From Synechococcus sp. MU1642 (GTDB lineage Bacteria; Cyanobacteriota; Cyanobacteriia; PCC-6307; Cyanobiaceae), in contig NZ_VTKZ01000004.1 in NCBI RefSeq assembly GCF_020514115.1, positions 62,001-126,000 of the forward strand: a stretch of DNA of 64,000 nucleotides. The letters run 5' to 3'. Position 1 is the stretch's first letter; the number at the start of each line of letters is the position of its first letter. Both the position numbers and the translations under genes were made by a program. This document shows positions 1 through 9,280 of this stretch, in pieces. The notes under the pieces are model-generated. The model ran no database searches. It was not told the origin of the DNA and was given only the letters and a program-made list of their open reading frames with translations.

Positions 1-2
1 TA

Positions 3-686
3 CTGACCCCTCCTTGTGGATCGGCTCTGGTCACCGAGCAGCTGGAGGCTTTGTTGTGCCTGGCTGATCGCCATGACTGCGGCGTCGATTTGCACATCGA
101 TGAAGCGGACCATGGTCCGGCGGAGGGCATGGTTCAGCTCCTGAAGGCTCTGCGGCGCGTACCAGTGCAGGTTCCAGTCACCTGCAGTCATGCCAGCAGT
201 CTTTCCCTGCTGCCGGCACCACGCCTTGCGCGGTTGGCGGAGCGCATGGCCGCTGCAAATCTCAGCGTGATTGCCCTCCCCCTCACCAATGCCTGGTTGC
301 TGGCTCGGGCGGATGAAGCCACACCACTTCAGCGTCCGCAGGCCCCGATCCGTCAGTTGCAACGTTGTGGTGTTCCCGTGGCTGTGGCGGGTGACAACGT
401 GGCCGACCCGTGGTTCCCGGGAGGAGACTTCGATCCATTGGCCTTGCTGGCTGCATCAATGCCGTTGACCCAGTTGTTGCCCTGGCAGCGCTTGGGCCTT
501 GCCCCTTTCACCACTGCACCGCCCGCCATTCTGCAGTTGGAGTGGGATGGGGTGCTGCGGGCTGGGGCTCCAGCTGATCTGATCTGCATGGAGGGCCAGG
601 GATGGTCAGATCTGATCCAGTGTTCTTCCCAACGTCAGATTCTCGTGAAAGGCCACTGGCAGGCGTCACCGAGCGCTAGACCCTGA
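3..686 (+). CDS. cytosine deaminase-like amidohydrolase, 5' truncated by window edge
   Basis: The frame is open from the first bases of the window, so only the C-terminal 227 residues are visible. The stretch GDNVADPWFPGGDFDPLAL matches the metal-binding Asp region of the cytosine deaminase branch of the amidohydrolase superfamily (family usually GTDNVRDPWYP). An HIDEAD motif near the start fits the histidine that contacts the substrate ring. It ends 3 bases before the FAD oxidoreductase start, so the two are probably co-transcribed. The exact substrate cannot be told from this part; other cyclic amide hydrolases are possible. Confidence 0.7.
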   Translation: MTPPCGSALVTEQLEALLCLADRHDCGVDLHIDEADHGPAEGMVQLLKALRRVPVQVPVTCSHASSLSLLPAPRLARLAERMAAANLSVIALPLTNAWLLARADEATPLQRPQAPIRQLQRCGVPVAVAGDNVADPWFPGGDFDPLALLAASMPLTQLLPWQRLGLAPFTTAPPAILQLEWDGVLRAGAPADLICMEGQGWSDLIQCSSQRQILVKGHWQASPSARP

Positions 687-689
687 CCA

Positions 690-2054
690 GTGTTTCGCCA
701 CGTCATGGGTCGCGCTGAAGACTTAATAGCTCTGCGTCAAGCCCTCAGCGCTGTTCCGGATCTGGAGCTGTTGGAGGAACCGGGGGACCTTCAGCGCCAT
801 TCCCGGGATGCCTTTGAGTACTCCCCCGTTTTGACGCCGCGCCTGGAGGCCTGCCGTGCTGAGTTGGTGCTCCGCCCCCGCTCGGTGGACGCCGTCGAAC
901 GACTGGCTTCGGCCTGCGCTGAGCATCAGGTTCCCTTGACCCTGCGGGGTTCCGGGACGGGGAACTACGGCCAGTGTGTGCCTCTGCAGGGCGGCGTGGT
1001 GATGCTCACCACGGCCCTGCGGCAGATCCGTTCGATTGATCCGATCACTGGGGTGGTGACCGTGGAACCTGGCTGTGTGATGCGTGATCTGGATCAGGAG
1101 TTGCGCCGGCATGGACGCCAGCTGCGCTTGATGCCCAGCACCTGGCGCAGCGCCACCATTGGCGGCTTTGTTGCAGGGGGGTCTGGGGGCATCGGTTCGC
1201 TGCGTTGGGGCTTTCTGCGGGATCCAGGCCATCTGCTCGGGTTGGAGATCGTGCCGCTACGCCCCGATGCCCAGCGCCATCAACTCGGCGAGATGGATGC
1301 GGAGCCCTTGAACCACGCCTACGGCACCAACGGCATCATCACGGCCCTCAGCCTGGCCACAGCACCAGCGGTCAACTGGCACCAGGTGAGTGTGGACTGC
1401 GAGCATTGGGAGCAGGCGGTTGAGCTGATGCACCGGATTGCTGCCTCGGCCTTGGATCTCCATTTGGCGAGCCTTCTGGAACAGCCGCTGCTGTCGCGGA
1501 TGCCCGGTTGGGGTGGCCCTGCTGTCTCAGCTCACCGGCTGCTGTTGCTCGTCGCACCCGATGGGCTCAAAAGCTTGCAAAGGATGGTGCAGTCAGCCGG
1601 CGCGAGCCTGCGGGATCTCGGCCCTGAGGATCTCTCCGGAGGCAATGGCTTGCGCGAGCTGAGCTGGAATCACACCACCCTGCATGTGCGGGCTTCAGAG
1701 CCGGGATGGACCTACCTGCAGATGCTGTTGCCGCAACCGGAGGCCCCAGCGATGGCGGCATTGAAGCAGCATTGGGGTGATGCCCTTGTCTGGCATCTCG
1801 AGCTTGTGCGGCAGCAGGGCTGTCCCCGCCTGGCTGCTCTGCCGTTGGTGCGTTGGCAGGGACCAGATCAGCTGAACCGGTTGATGGATGACTGCAGGGC
1901 CGCTGGTGCCGTGCTGTTCAACCCCCACGTGATCACTGTGGAAGACGGCGGCCTTGGCGTCATTGATGCCGATCAGGTGGCGGCCAAGCAGCGCTTTGAT
2001 CCTGCCGGTCTGCTCAATCCAGGCAAGCTTCGGGGTTGGGAGGAGCGCTCCTGA
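690..2054 (+). CDS. FAD-binding oxidoreductase (GlcD/lactate dehydrogenase-like)
   Basis: A 454-residue protein starting at GTG 690. Residues about 70-250 form a PCMH-type FAD-binding domain (LRGSGTGNYGQ, then TIGGFVAGGSGGIGSLRWG), and the C-terminus carries the family signature FDPAGLLNPGKL. Such proteins oxidise 2-hydroxy acids such as glycolate or D-lactate using FAD. The electron acceptor and substrate are not visible here. It follows the deaminase-like gene by 3 bases and converges on the pentapeptide gene. Confidence 0.8.
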   Translation: MFRHVMGRAEDLIALRQALSAVPDLELLEEPGDLQRHSRDAFEYSPVLTPRLEACRAELVLRPRSVDAVERLASACAEHQVPLTLRGSGTGNYGQCVPLQGGVVMLTTALRQIRSIDPITGVVTVEPGCVMRDLDQELRRHGRQLRLMPSTWRSATIGGFVAGGSGGIGSLRWGFLRDPGHLLGLEIVPLRPDAQRHQLGEMDAEPLNHAYGTNGIITALSLATAPAVNWHQVSVDCEHWEQAVELMHRIAASALDLHLASLLEQPLLSRMPGWGGPAVSAHRLLLLVAPDGLKSLQRMVQSAGASLRDLGPEDLSGGNGLRELSWNHTTLHVRASEPGWTYLQMLLPQPEAPAMAALKQHWGDALVWHLELVRQQGCPRLAALPLVRWQGPDQLNRLMDDCRAAGAVLFNPHVITVEDGGLGVIDADQVAAKQRFDPAGLLNPGKLRGWEERS

Positions 2055-2057
2055 GGA

Positions 2058-2579
2058 TCAGCAGCCCAGACTGTCGAAGGTGGCGACTCCGGTACTGGGG
2101 TTGATGCCATCGGCCTCGCCACAAAGGCGGCGTTGATCATCACGATCGAGCAGGGCGTCAGTGAAATCAGCCCCTTCGATTTGAGCGTTGCTGAAGCTGC
2201 TGCCCGACGCAATGATCCCAGTTAGGACGGCATTGCGTAGATCTGTGGCGACGAAGTCGGCGCGATCCATCAGGGCATCGGAGAGGTCAGCGCCTTGGAA
2301 ATCAGCCTCGGCGAAAGCCCCTTGGGTGAGGATCGCGCCATGCAGGTTGGCGCCCCGGAAATTCGCTCCGCGGCCCACAGCTCCGGCGAAGGATGTGTTG
2401 GCCAGGTTCTGCCCCTCGAAGTCGCCGTTGCTCTGGTTGGTGAGCGTGTAATCCACCTTTTCCTGGAAAAGGGCCCGGTCCTGCAGCCCCACCCCAGCTG
2501 AGGTGTCCAGGGCTTGGGCAGGCGTTGCAATAAGCAGAAGGGGCAGGAGAAGGCCCAGTAACCAGGAGATTCTCAGCAC
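2058..2579 (-). CDS. secreted pentapeptide-repeat protein, probably thylakoid lumenal
   Basis: A 173-residue protein with an N-terminal signal peptide (about residues 1-24, cut near AQA-LD). About 15 tandem A(D/N)LxX-type pentapeptides follow (NFRGANLHGAIL, ADFQGADLSDAL), which fold as a right-handed beta helix. The C-terminal block LLDRDDQRRLCGEADG with two Cys resembles the conserved tail of lumenal pentapeptide proteins in cyanobacteria and chloroplasts (TL20.3-like). Its function is unknown. It ends 3 bases from the convergent oxidoreductase gene. Confidence 0.85.
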   Translation of the reverse strand: MLRISWLLGLLLPLLLIATPAQALDTSAGVGLQDRALFQEKVDYTLTNQSNGDFEGQNLANTSFAGAVGRGANFRGANLHGAILTQGAFAEADFQGADLSDALMDRADFVATDLRNAVLTGIIASGSSFSNAQIEGADFTDALLDRDDQRRLCGEADGINPSTGVATFDSLGC

Positions 2580-2599
2580 AGTCCACGCTCAAGCTGTGC

Positions 2600-3814
2600 T
2601 CACTCTGCCGTTACAACGCCACGAGCGAACAGGTCACCGATCAGATACAGCGATCCGGCAACAATCGGCACCGGTGTCGGCCATTCGTTGCTGCTGAGGT
2701 GGTTCAGTACGGTTTCGAGGCCGTCGGCCTCTTGCAGCTGGTGCTCGAGCTGAGGCAGCTCCTGGAGGAGGGCCGACCGGTTCCAGCTCTTGTGGCTCGG
2801 TACCGGAATAATCCAAGCCTGGTCCTTCGGCTGCAGCAGCGTCTGGAGCATGGCGACAGCATCCTTGTGGGCCTGGATTGCAAGGATCCACACCACGCCA
2901 GTGGAGGCATCGATCCACTGGCTGCGTTCTTCGGCCAGCTGCACCGCTGCCGGTGGATTGTGGGCTCCATCCAGGCGAAGCTTTTGGTCCCCCCAATGCA
3001 CGGTTTGCAGGCGGCCGGGCCACTGAGCTGTGGCAAAGCCCTTCTGGATCACGGCTTCAGGCAAGGTCCAGCCCAAGCCCGAGAGGGCTTGTAAGGCACC
3101 GAGGGCCACAGCCGCGTTGCTTCGCTGAATGGCGCCGGGCAAACCCAGTTGCCAGGTTGAATCCAGGGGCTTCACCCAGTGGAGCTTGGCCTGCTGGGTG
3201 AAGCAGGTTGTCTCCAGGACTTCCCGCACCTCAGGGGCTTGAACGCAACTGATCACGGTGGCCTGCGGCGGGATCGCTGCCGCTTTTTCGGTTGCGATGG
3301 CGGTGAGGCTGTTCCCTAGGTGCTCGCAGTGGTCCAGGCCAATGCTGGCGACGGCAACCACAGGGCGGCATGGGTGGGCCGTGGTTGCGTCAAGTCGTCC
3401 TCCCAGCCCCACCTCCAGCACCAGCAAGTCGCAGGCGTGACGTTGGAACTCCAAGAAGGCTGTGGTCACGAGCAGTTCAAATGGGGTAAGTCGATGCCGT
3501 TCGTTCAGGGCCTGAAGCGCCTGCAACTGGGTGCGCAGCGTTTCAACTGCAATGGGCTTTCCCTTGATCCGGATGCGTTCGCACCAGCTCACCAGGTGGG
3601 GGGAGGTGGTGACCCCGCAGCGGAGGCCGGCGGCACAGAGGGCTGATTCCAGCAAGCTGACGATGGAACCCTTCCCGTTGGTGCCCAGCACCTGAATCGC
3701 GGGAATCGTCCGACAGGGATGGTCGAGCTCGTGCAGGGCCGCATGCATGCGATCCAACTGCAGATCCATGCCACGCAGATCGAAGCGTGGAATCAGATCA
3801 GACAGATCGTCCAC
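2600..3814 (-). CDS. folC: folylpolyglutamate synthase / dihydrofolate synthase
   Basis: A 404-residue Mur-ligase-fold enzyme that adds glutamate to dihydropteroate and folates using ATP. The ATP loop GTNGKGSIVSLLES is at about residue 43, and the C-terminal ligase motif DGAHNP at about residue 283. The length is normal for bacterial FolC. Its start codon abuts the stop of argD (3815), so the two are likely translated from one mRNA in the order argD-folC. Confidence 0.93.
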   Translation of the reverse strand: MDDLSDLIPRFDLRGMDLQLDRMHAALHELDHPCRTIPAIQVLGTNGKGSIVSLLESALCAAGLRCGVTTSPHLVSWCERIRIKGKPIAVETLRTQLQALQALNERHRLTPFELLVTTAFLEFQRHACDLLVLEVGLGGRLDATTAHPCRPVVAVASIGLDHCEHLGNSLTAIATEKAAAIPPQATVISCVQAPEVREVLETTCFTQQAKLHWVKPLDSTWQLGLPGAIQRSNAAVALGALQALSGLGWTLPEAVIQKGFATAQWPGRLQTVHWGDQKLRLDGAHNPPAAVQLAEERSQWIDASTGVVWILAIQAHKDAVAMLQTLLQPKDQAWIIPVPSHKSWNRSALLQELPQLEHQLQEADGLETVLNHLSSNEWPTPVPIVAGSLYLIGDLFARGVVTAE

Positions 3815-4996
3815 TCAGCTGACGCTGGAGAGGGTTGCCGCCAGGCGGCGCAGCAGTTCGCGCACCTCGCGAGTGTTGATGGTCAGTGGGGGCACCATGC
3901 GCAGCACCGAGGGGCCGGCCGCCACCAGCAGTAGGCCGTGGTCGATGGCGGCTTTTGCCAGCGAAGGGGCCTTCCAACTGCTGCCCTCCCGGATCACGAT
4001 GCCTTGCAGCAGGCCCCAGCCCCGCACGCCTTGCAGGTGCTCGGGGAAGCAGTTCACCAGCTCTTGGAGCCCATCGCGCAGTTGTTCGCCGCGGGCTGTG
4101 ACGTTGGTTAGCAGTCTTCGTCGTTCGATTTCGGTGGCTACCGTCAAACCCGCACGGCAGGCGAAGGGATTGCCGCCGAAGGTGCTGGCATGGTCGCCTG
4201 GTTCAAACACATCCGCGGATGCGTTCACCAGTAAGGCACCAATGGCATGGCCACCGCCTAGGCCCTTGGCCAGGGTGAAGGCGTCAGGGCTGATGCCCAG
4301 CTGCTCATAGCCCCACAGGCGGCCACTCCGCCCCATGCCCACCTGCACCTCATCAAGGATCAGCAGGATGTTGTTCTCTGTGCAGATCTCGCGCAGGCGT
4401 GAGAAGAAAACGCGGTCTCCAGGGTTGACGCCACCCTCACCTTGCAAGGGTTCAACCAGAACAGCTGCGATCGAGGGACCGGCCTTTTCGTAGCGGTTGA
4501 TCAGGGCTTCGAGAGCCTTCAGATCGTTGTAAGGGAAGTAATCAAACCCGGTCACCATGGGCTCAAAACCCTTGTGGTACTTGGGTTGACCGGTGGCGGT
4601 GACAGCCGCGAGCGTGCGGCCATGGAAGCTGGCTGCTGCCGTGAGGATCACGGGGTGTTCGATGCCGCGGCGTTGATGTCCGTGTTTGCGGGCCAGCTTG
4701 ATCGCGGCTTCATTGGCTTCGGCTCCGGAATTGCAGAAGAAGACGCTGTCGGCACAGCTGTTGCGCACTAACCAGCTAGCCAGCTCTTCCTGTTCCGGAA
4801 TCTGATAGAGGTTCGACACGTGCTGGAGCCGTCCCAGCTGCTTGCGCAGAGCCCGCTGCATGGCTCTGTCGCTGTGGCCCAGGGTGCAGGTGGCGATGCC
4901 AGCGACTGCATCAAGGTAACGCCGCCCTTGGGTGTCCTTGACCCAGCAGCCTTTCCCCTTGGCCAGCGCCAAAGGGAAACGGCCGTAGGTGTTCAT
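3815..4996 (-). CDS. argD: acetylornithine aminotransferase
   Basis: A 393-residue PLP enzyme of arginine synthesis that converts N-acetylornithine to the semialdehyde. Visible are FCNSGAEANEAAIKLARK, the cofactor aspartate in LILDEVQVGMGR, and the Schiff-base lysine in TLAKGLGGG. The ATG at 4996 (MNTYGRFPLAL) is chosen. A longer frame reaches 5077 but runs through tRNA-Leu and is not credible. Confidence 0.94.
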   Translation of the reverse strand: MNTYGRFPLALAKGKGCWVKDTQGRRYLDAVAGIATCTLGHSDRAMQRALRKQLGRLQHVSNLYQIPEQEELASWLVRNSCADSVFFCNSGAEANEAAIKLARKHGHQRRGIEHPVILTAAASFHGRTLAAVTATGQPKYHKGFEPMVTGFDYFPYNDLKALEALINRYEKAGPSIAAVLVEPLQGEGGVNPGDRVFFSRLREICTENNILLILDEVQVGMGRSGRLWGYEQLGISPDAFTLAKGLGGGHAIGALLVNASADVFEPGDHASTFGGNPFACRAGLTVATEIERRRLLTNVTARGEQLRDGLQELVNCFPEHLQGVRGWGLLQGIVIREGSSWKAPSLAKAAIDHGLLLVAAGPSVLRMVPPLTINTREVRELLRRLAATLSSVS

Positions 4997-5009
4997 CACA
5001 GCGGATGGA

Positions 5010-5092
5010 TGGGAGCCGGGGGACTTGAACCCCCAAGACCAGTGGCCGGCTGATTTTGAGTCAGCTGCGTCTACCAATTCCGCCAGGCTCCC
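5010..5092 (-). tRNA. tRNA-Leu (anticodon CAA)
   Basis: An 83-nt cloverleaf with acceptor stem GGGAGCC pairing with GGCTCCC and discriminator A. The anticodon stem GCTGA/TCAGC encloses loop CTCAAAA (anticodon CAA). There is a long class II variable arm and a GGTTCAAGTCC T-loop. CCA is not encoded. It lies 13 bases upstream of argD on the same strand. Confidence 0.96.
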
Positions 5093-5125
5093 GCACAGGA
5101 ATTGTATTGATTGAAGGGCCCCGTT

Positions 5126-6427
5126 TCAGGGGATGTTGCGCTTCACCTCAGCGCCGGCAGCGATGAGCTTTGCTTCGAGGTCGTCGTAGCCTCGATCGAG
5201 GTGCTTCAGACCAGCCACTTCGGTGATTCCTTTGGCAGAGAGGCCAGCCAGCACCATGGCAGCTGCTGCACGAAGGTCGGTGCCGGTGACTGGAGCTGCG
5301 CTCAGCTGAGCCACGCCTTCAACAATGGCTGTGCTGCCCTTGAGACGAATGGATGCCCCCATGCGCTGCAGTTCGGCCACATGCTGCAGCCGGTTTTCGT
5401 AGATCTTTTCGCTGATCACACTGGTGCCCTTCGCGGTACACATCAGGGCCATGAAAGGTGCCTGAAGATCGGTTGGGAACCCTGGAAAAGGTTGGGTAGT
5501 GATGTCCACGGCTGTGATCTCGCCCGGGGTGATAGTTACGGCCCTCCCATTGATGTCGATGGAGCAGCCGCAATCCCGAAGTTTTTGGATCACAGCGCTG
5601 AGGTGCTCGGGAATGACTGGCTCCACCACCAGTGGTGAGCGCGTGATTGCTGCCGCCATCAGGAAAGTTCCGGCTTCGATGCGATCCGGGATCACCGCAT
5701 AGTTGTTGCAACCATGGAGACGCTCCACTCCTTTAACGGTGATCACCGGGCCGCCAGCGCCGCTGACCTGGGCTCCCATGCTGTTGAGCAAGTTGGCCAG
5801 GTCCTGCACTTCAGGTTCCTGAGCAGCGTTTTCGATGGTGGAGACCCCATCGGCCAGAACCGCTGCCATCAGAATGGTTTCAGTGGCGCCAACGCTGGGG
5901 CAGTCGAGCACGATCTGAGCGCCTGTCAGGCGTTTTTTGATGCCCGGCACTGAGGCTGTGACAATCCCGTGCTCCACGTTGACGACGGCACCAAGGGCTT
6001 TCAGGCCGCGGATGTGCTCGACGACGGGACGTGCCCCGATGCGGCAACCCCCAGGCAGGGGGACCCGCGCGTGTCCCAGACGTCCAAGCAAGGGGCCAAT
6101 GCTGAAGAAACTGGCGCGAAGGCTGTTGACCAGTTCGTATGGAGGGGCTGAGCCGCTGAGCTCGGCGGCGGTGAGGCGAATGCGGTCCGTCCTTCGGTCC
6201 ACTTGAACCCCCAGAGATTCAAGGATGGCGCTCATTCCATCGATGTCTGTGAGGGAGGGAATATTGGTCAGCTCAATGGTCTCCTCGCTGAGGAGGCTGG
6301 CTGTCATCAGCACCAGGGCAGAGTTTTTTGCGCCGCTGACTCGAAGCGTTCCTGTCAGTGTCTGGCTGCCACTGACATTGAGGCGTTGCTTGAGACTCCC
6401 CTGAGACACTTCTGCAACGGCCTTCAT
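5126..6427 (-). CDS. murA: UDP-N-acetylglucosamine 1-carboxyvinyltransferase
   Basis: A 433-residue enzyme of the first committed step of peptidoglycan synthesis, transferring enolpyruvate from PEP to UDP-GlcNAc in the cytoplasm. The KNSAL motif sits near residue 35 and the active-site loop LPGGCRIGARPV contains the catalytic cysteine (the fosfomycin target). The length and two-domain repeat layout are normal. tRNA-Leu(CAA) follows on the same strand. Confidence 0.95.
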   Translation of the reverse strand: MKAVAEVSQGSLKQRLNVSGSQTLTGTLRVSGAKNSALVLMTASLLSEETIELTNIPSLTDIDGMSAILESLGVQVDRRTDRIRLTAAELSGSAPPYELVNSLRASFFSIGPLLGRLGHARVPLPGGCRIGARPVVEHIRGLKALGAVVNVEHGIVTASVPGIKKRLTGAQIVLDCPSVGATETILMAAVLADGVSTIENAAQEPEVQDLANLLNSMGAQVSGAGGPVITVKGVERLHGCNNYAVIPDRIEAGTFLMAAAITRSPLVVEPVIPEHLSAVIQKLRDCGCSIDINGRAVTITPGEITAVDITTQPFPGFPTDLQAPFMALMCTAKGTSVISEKIYENRLQHVAELQRMGASIRLKGSTAIVEGVAQLSAAPVTGTDLRAAAAMVLAGLSAKGITEVAGLKHLDRGYDDLEAKLIAAGAEVKRNIP

Positions 6428-6577
6428 CGATGAGCTGAACCCCTATATCCGGGATATTGGCAACGTTCTTTGAGACCGTCTAGACGGCCGGCGTTCAAAC
6501 TGGACAGTCTGTTACTGGGCTGGGGCAGTCAGGAATCGGTTATGCCCTATGTTCTTTCGGTCGAACACGACACGCCA

Positions 6578-6661
6578 GCGGATGTGGCGGAATTGGTAGA
6601 CGCGCTAGTTTCAGGTACTAGTGGTGGCAACATCGTGGGAGTTCAAGTCTCCCCATCCGCA
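6578..6661 (+). tRNA. tRNA-Leu (anticodon CAG)
   Basis: An 84-nt class II tRNA. Acceptor GCGGATG pairs with CATCCGC and the discriminator is A. The anticodon stem CTAGT/ACTAG encloses loop TTCAGGT (anticodon CAG). A long variable arm and GTTCAAGTC T-loop are present. CCA is not encoded. Confidence 0.96.
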
Positions 6662-6693
6662 CTAACTTTGTCGGGTAGCAACGCCCGACAATC

Positions 6694-6942
6694 ATGATCG
6701 TTCTCAAGATCTCTAACGCATCGGAAGTGGTTGCTTCCAAGGTTGGCAAATTCCTTGAACTGCTAACCCCTGACTCGATCGATCACACAACCGTTGAGGA
6801 TCAGGTGATTAAAAAAATGATCGAAAATCTTGCGGCGGAAGGGATTAAAGGTGAAATCGCAGCCATCAATGGCCTCCAGCTTGATGGCGACAATCTGAGC
6901 GTTCACAAAGGCTTGAACGTGCGCAAACACGCAGCGTTCTGA
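6694..6942 (+). CDS. small conserved-looking cyanobacterial protein, unknown function
   Basis: An 82-residue acidic and basic mixed protein with ATG start, no signal peptide and no membrane segment. Residues 30-60 look helical (DQVIKKMIENLAAEGIKGEIAAING). It sits 32 bases after tRNA-Leu and just upstream of the TrmH-family gene, whose likely start lies about 27 bases downstream of this stop. I recognise no domain. Confidence 0.7.
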   Translation: MIVLKISNASEVVASKVGKFLELLTPDSIDHTTVEDQVIKKMIENLAAEGIKGEIAAINGLQLDGDNLSVHKGLNVRKHAAF

Positions 6943-6971
6943 GTCATTTTCTGGATTCCTCCTCTCCCCTG

Positions 6972-7802
6972 ATCAGCAGCCGACGCAATCCCCTGGTCAA
7001 ACGGCTGCGAACCCTGGCCACCCGTGAGGGGCGACAGGCCGAGGGGCTGTTGCTTCTTGAGGGCACCCACCTGTTGCAGGAAGTTCTAAGGAAGGGCAAC
7101 GCACCCGAGGAAATCATCGCAACTGAAGCTTGGTTGCAAGGTCATCCGGCCCTGGCTGAACGTTGTTCCCAGGCGCGATGTCGGATCGTCACCGATGAGG
7201 TGTTGCGGGCTGCTCTCACAACGGTCACACCCGATGGTGTTGCCTGCCTGAGCCCCCTGGATCGACTGCCAACCGTCCCTCCAGAGCTGGACTTCCTCCT
7301 AGTTCTGGATCGGATTCAGGATCCAGGAAATCTGGGTACTTTGCTGCGCACGGCCCTGGCTGCTGACGTCAACGCGGTCTGGATGGGGGCTGGTGTCGAT
7401 CCACTCGGCACGAAGGTGTTGCGGGCCTCAGCCGGTGCTCTGCTTCAACTGCCGCATCAACGCTTTGGCCCGAGCGAAGCGGTGGCGATTTCACAGCTTC
7501 AGCAGGAACTGACGCGGCTGGTGGCTTTGGGTGTGCAAGTGGTAGCCACTCTGGTGCCCGTTTCGACCAAGGCTGAGCCTCCCTCTCCCTACTGGGATCT
7601 GGACTGGACGCTGCCGACGGCGCTGGTGCTGGGAACCGAGGGAGCAGGTTTGCATCCGGATCTGCAGGCCTGCTGTACCCATGCCGTCACGCTCCCCCAC
7701 AGCGCACGGGTGGAATCCCTGAATGTGGCGTCTGCCGCTGTTCCTCTCCTTCTGGAGCGGCGAAGGGCGACAATGACCGCCACATCGCAGCAGTTCGGGT
7801 GA
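6972..7802 (+). CDS. TrmH/SpoU-family RNA 2'-O-methyltransferase
   Basis: A SPOUT-fold RNA methyltransferase using SAM. Motifs are the N-terminal substrate-binding part EGTHLLQE, then LLVLDRIQDPGNLGTLLRTA, LGTEGAGL and SARVESLNVASAAVPLLLE at the C-terminus. The usual N-terminus of the family (ISSRRNPLVKRLRTLA) is encoded in frame upstream of the first standard start (TTG 7050). No ATG, GTG or TTG precedes it, so initiation is probably at CTG 6969 or ATC 6972. The target RNA (23S rRNA or tRNA) cannot be told. Its stop overlaps the lpdA start. Confidence 0.85.
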   Translation: MSSRRNPLVKRLRTLATREGRQAEGLLLLEGTHLLQEVLRKGNAPEEIIATEAWLQGHPALAERCSQARCRIVTDEVLRAALTTVTPDGVACLSPLDRLPTVPPELDFLLVLDRIQDPGNLGTLLRTALAADVNAVWMGAGVDPLGTKVLRASAGALLQLPHQRFGPSEAVAISQLQQELTRLVALGVQVVATLVPVSTKAEPPSPYWDLDWTLPTALVLGTEGAGLHPDLQACCTHAVTLPHSARVESLNVASAAVPLLLERRRATMTATSQQFG

Positions 7803-9241
7803 GCGACGCCAGCTTCGACTTCGACGTCATCGTTATTGGAGCCGGCTACGGCGGCTTCGACGCTGCCAAACATGCCGCCGAGCACGGCCTGAAGACGGCG
7901 ATTGTTGAATCCCGCGACATGGGTGGCACCTGTGTGAACCGGGGCTGTGTTCCCTCCAAGGCACTGTTGGCTGCCAGTGGAAAAGTGCGGGAACTTGCGG
8001 ACAACAAGCACCTGTCGAGCTTCGGAATTCACGCTGCTCCTGTGCGGTTCGAACGGCAGAAAATCGCTGATCACGCCAATCAGCTGGTTCAGACCATCCG
8101 TACCAACCTCACCAAAACCCTGGAACGGGCCGGGGTGACGATCCTTCGGGGACATGGCCGTCTGGAGGGCAGCCAGAAGGTGGGGCTGCGGGAGCCCAGC
8201 GGGGTGGACAGGGTGCTGACCGCCAAGGACGTGATCATCGCCACGGGGTCTGATCCCTTTGTACCGCCAGGCATCGAAACCGATGGCCGGACGGTGTTCA
8301 CCAGTGACGAGGCCATTAGCCTGGAATGGCTGCCCCGCTGGATCGCCATCATCGGCAGCGGTTACATCGGCCTTGAATTCGCTGATGTGTACACCGCCCT
8401 CGGTTGCGAAGTGACGATGATCGAGGCTATGGACAAGGTGATGCCCACCTTTGATCCTGATATCGCCAAGATCGCTGGGCGTCATCTGATTGACAGTCGC
8501 GATATCGATGCGCGTTCCGGTCTGCTGGCCCGCAAGGTCACACCGGGCTGTCCAGTGCAGATCGAACTGGCTGATTTCAACAGCCGTGAACTGATCGAGA
8601 CCCTTGAGGTTGATGCCGTTCTGGTGGCGACAGGGCGTGTTCCCAGTAGCAAGGATCTCAACTTGGAGTCACTGAATGTGGAGACGAATCGCGGCTTCGT
8701 CCCGATCGACGACGCCATGCGGGTCTTGGTCAACGACCAGCCTGTTCCCAATCTCTGGGCTGTGGGAGACGTGACAGGCAAGCTGATGTTGGCCCACACC
8801 GCCGCTGCTCAAGGCACCGTTGCCGTGGACAACATCCTGGGTCATGCGCGCGAGATTGATTACCGCAGCATTCCGGCAGCCACCTTCACCCATCCCGAGA
8901 TCAGCTCTGTTGGCTTGACAGAGGCGGATGCCAAAGCTTTGGCCGAGAAGGATGGCTTCCAGCTGGGTTCCGTTCGCAGCTACTTCAAGGCCAATTCCAA
9001 AGCTTTGGCAGAGCTGGACAGCGACGGTTTGATGAAGCTGCTCTTCAACAAAACCAGTGGTGAAGTGCTGGGGGCCCACATTTACGGACTTCACGCCGCC
9101 GACCTCATCCAGGAGGTGGCCAATGCCGTTGCCCGCCGTCAGAGCGTGAGTCAGCTCGCCACCGAAGTGCACACTCACCCGACCCTCAGCGAGGTGGTGG
9201 AGGTCGCTTACAAGCAGGCTGCCGCCCAAGTGGCCGCCTGA
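7799..9241 (+). CDS. lpdA: dihydrolipoyl dehydrogenase (E3)
   Basis: A 480-residue FAD/NAD disulfide oxidoreductase that reoxidises lipoamide in the pyruvate dehydrogenase and glycine cleavage complexes. The FAD loop IGAGYGG is N-terminal. The redox-active disulfide is in GGTCVNRGCVPSKALL, the NAD loop is IGSGYIGLEFA, and the C-terminal active-site His-Glu is in HTHPTLSE. The GTG start overlaps the preceding stop. The E1-alpha gene pdhA is also in this window (17,396). Confidence 0.95.
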   Translation: MSDASFDFDVIVIGAGYGGFDAAKHAAEHGLKTAIVESRDMGGTCVNRGCVPSKALLAASGKVRELADNKHLSSFGIHAAPVRFERQKIADHANQLVQTIRTNLTKTLERAGVTILRGHGRLEGSQKVGLREPSGVDRVLTAKDVIIATGSDPFVPPGIETDGRTVFTSDEAISLEWLPRWIAIIGSGYIGLEFADVYTALGCEVTMIEAMDKVMPTFDPDIAKIAGRHLIDSRDIDARSGLLARKVTPGCPVQIELADFNSRELIETLEVDAVLVATGRVPSSKDLNLESLNVETNRGFVPIDDAMRVLVNDQPVPNLWAVGDVTGKLMLAHTAAAQGTVAVDNILGHAREIDYRSIPAATFTHPEISSVGLTEADAKALAEKDGFQLGSVRSYFKANSKALAELDSDGLMKLLFNKTSGEVLGAHIYGLHAADLIQEVANAVARRQSVSQLATEVHTHPTLSEVVEVAYKQAAAQVAA

Positions 9242-9280
9242 TCACCACCAGCTTTTTCGTTCCAGCTTTTTCCCTGTTCC

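Noticed and set aside
7589-8485. 298-codon minus-strand frame
   Set aside because: Antisense to the methyltransferase end and lpdA; no recognisable protein features.
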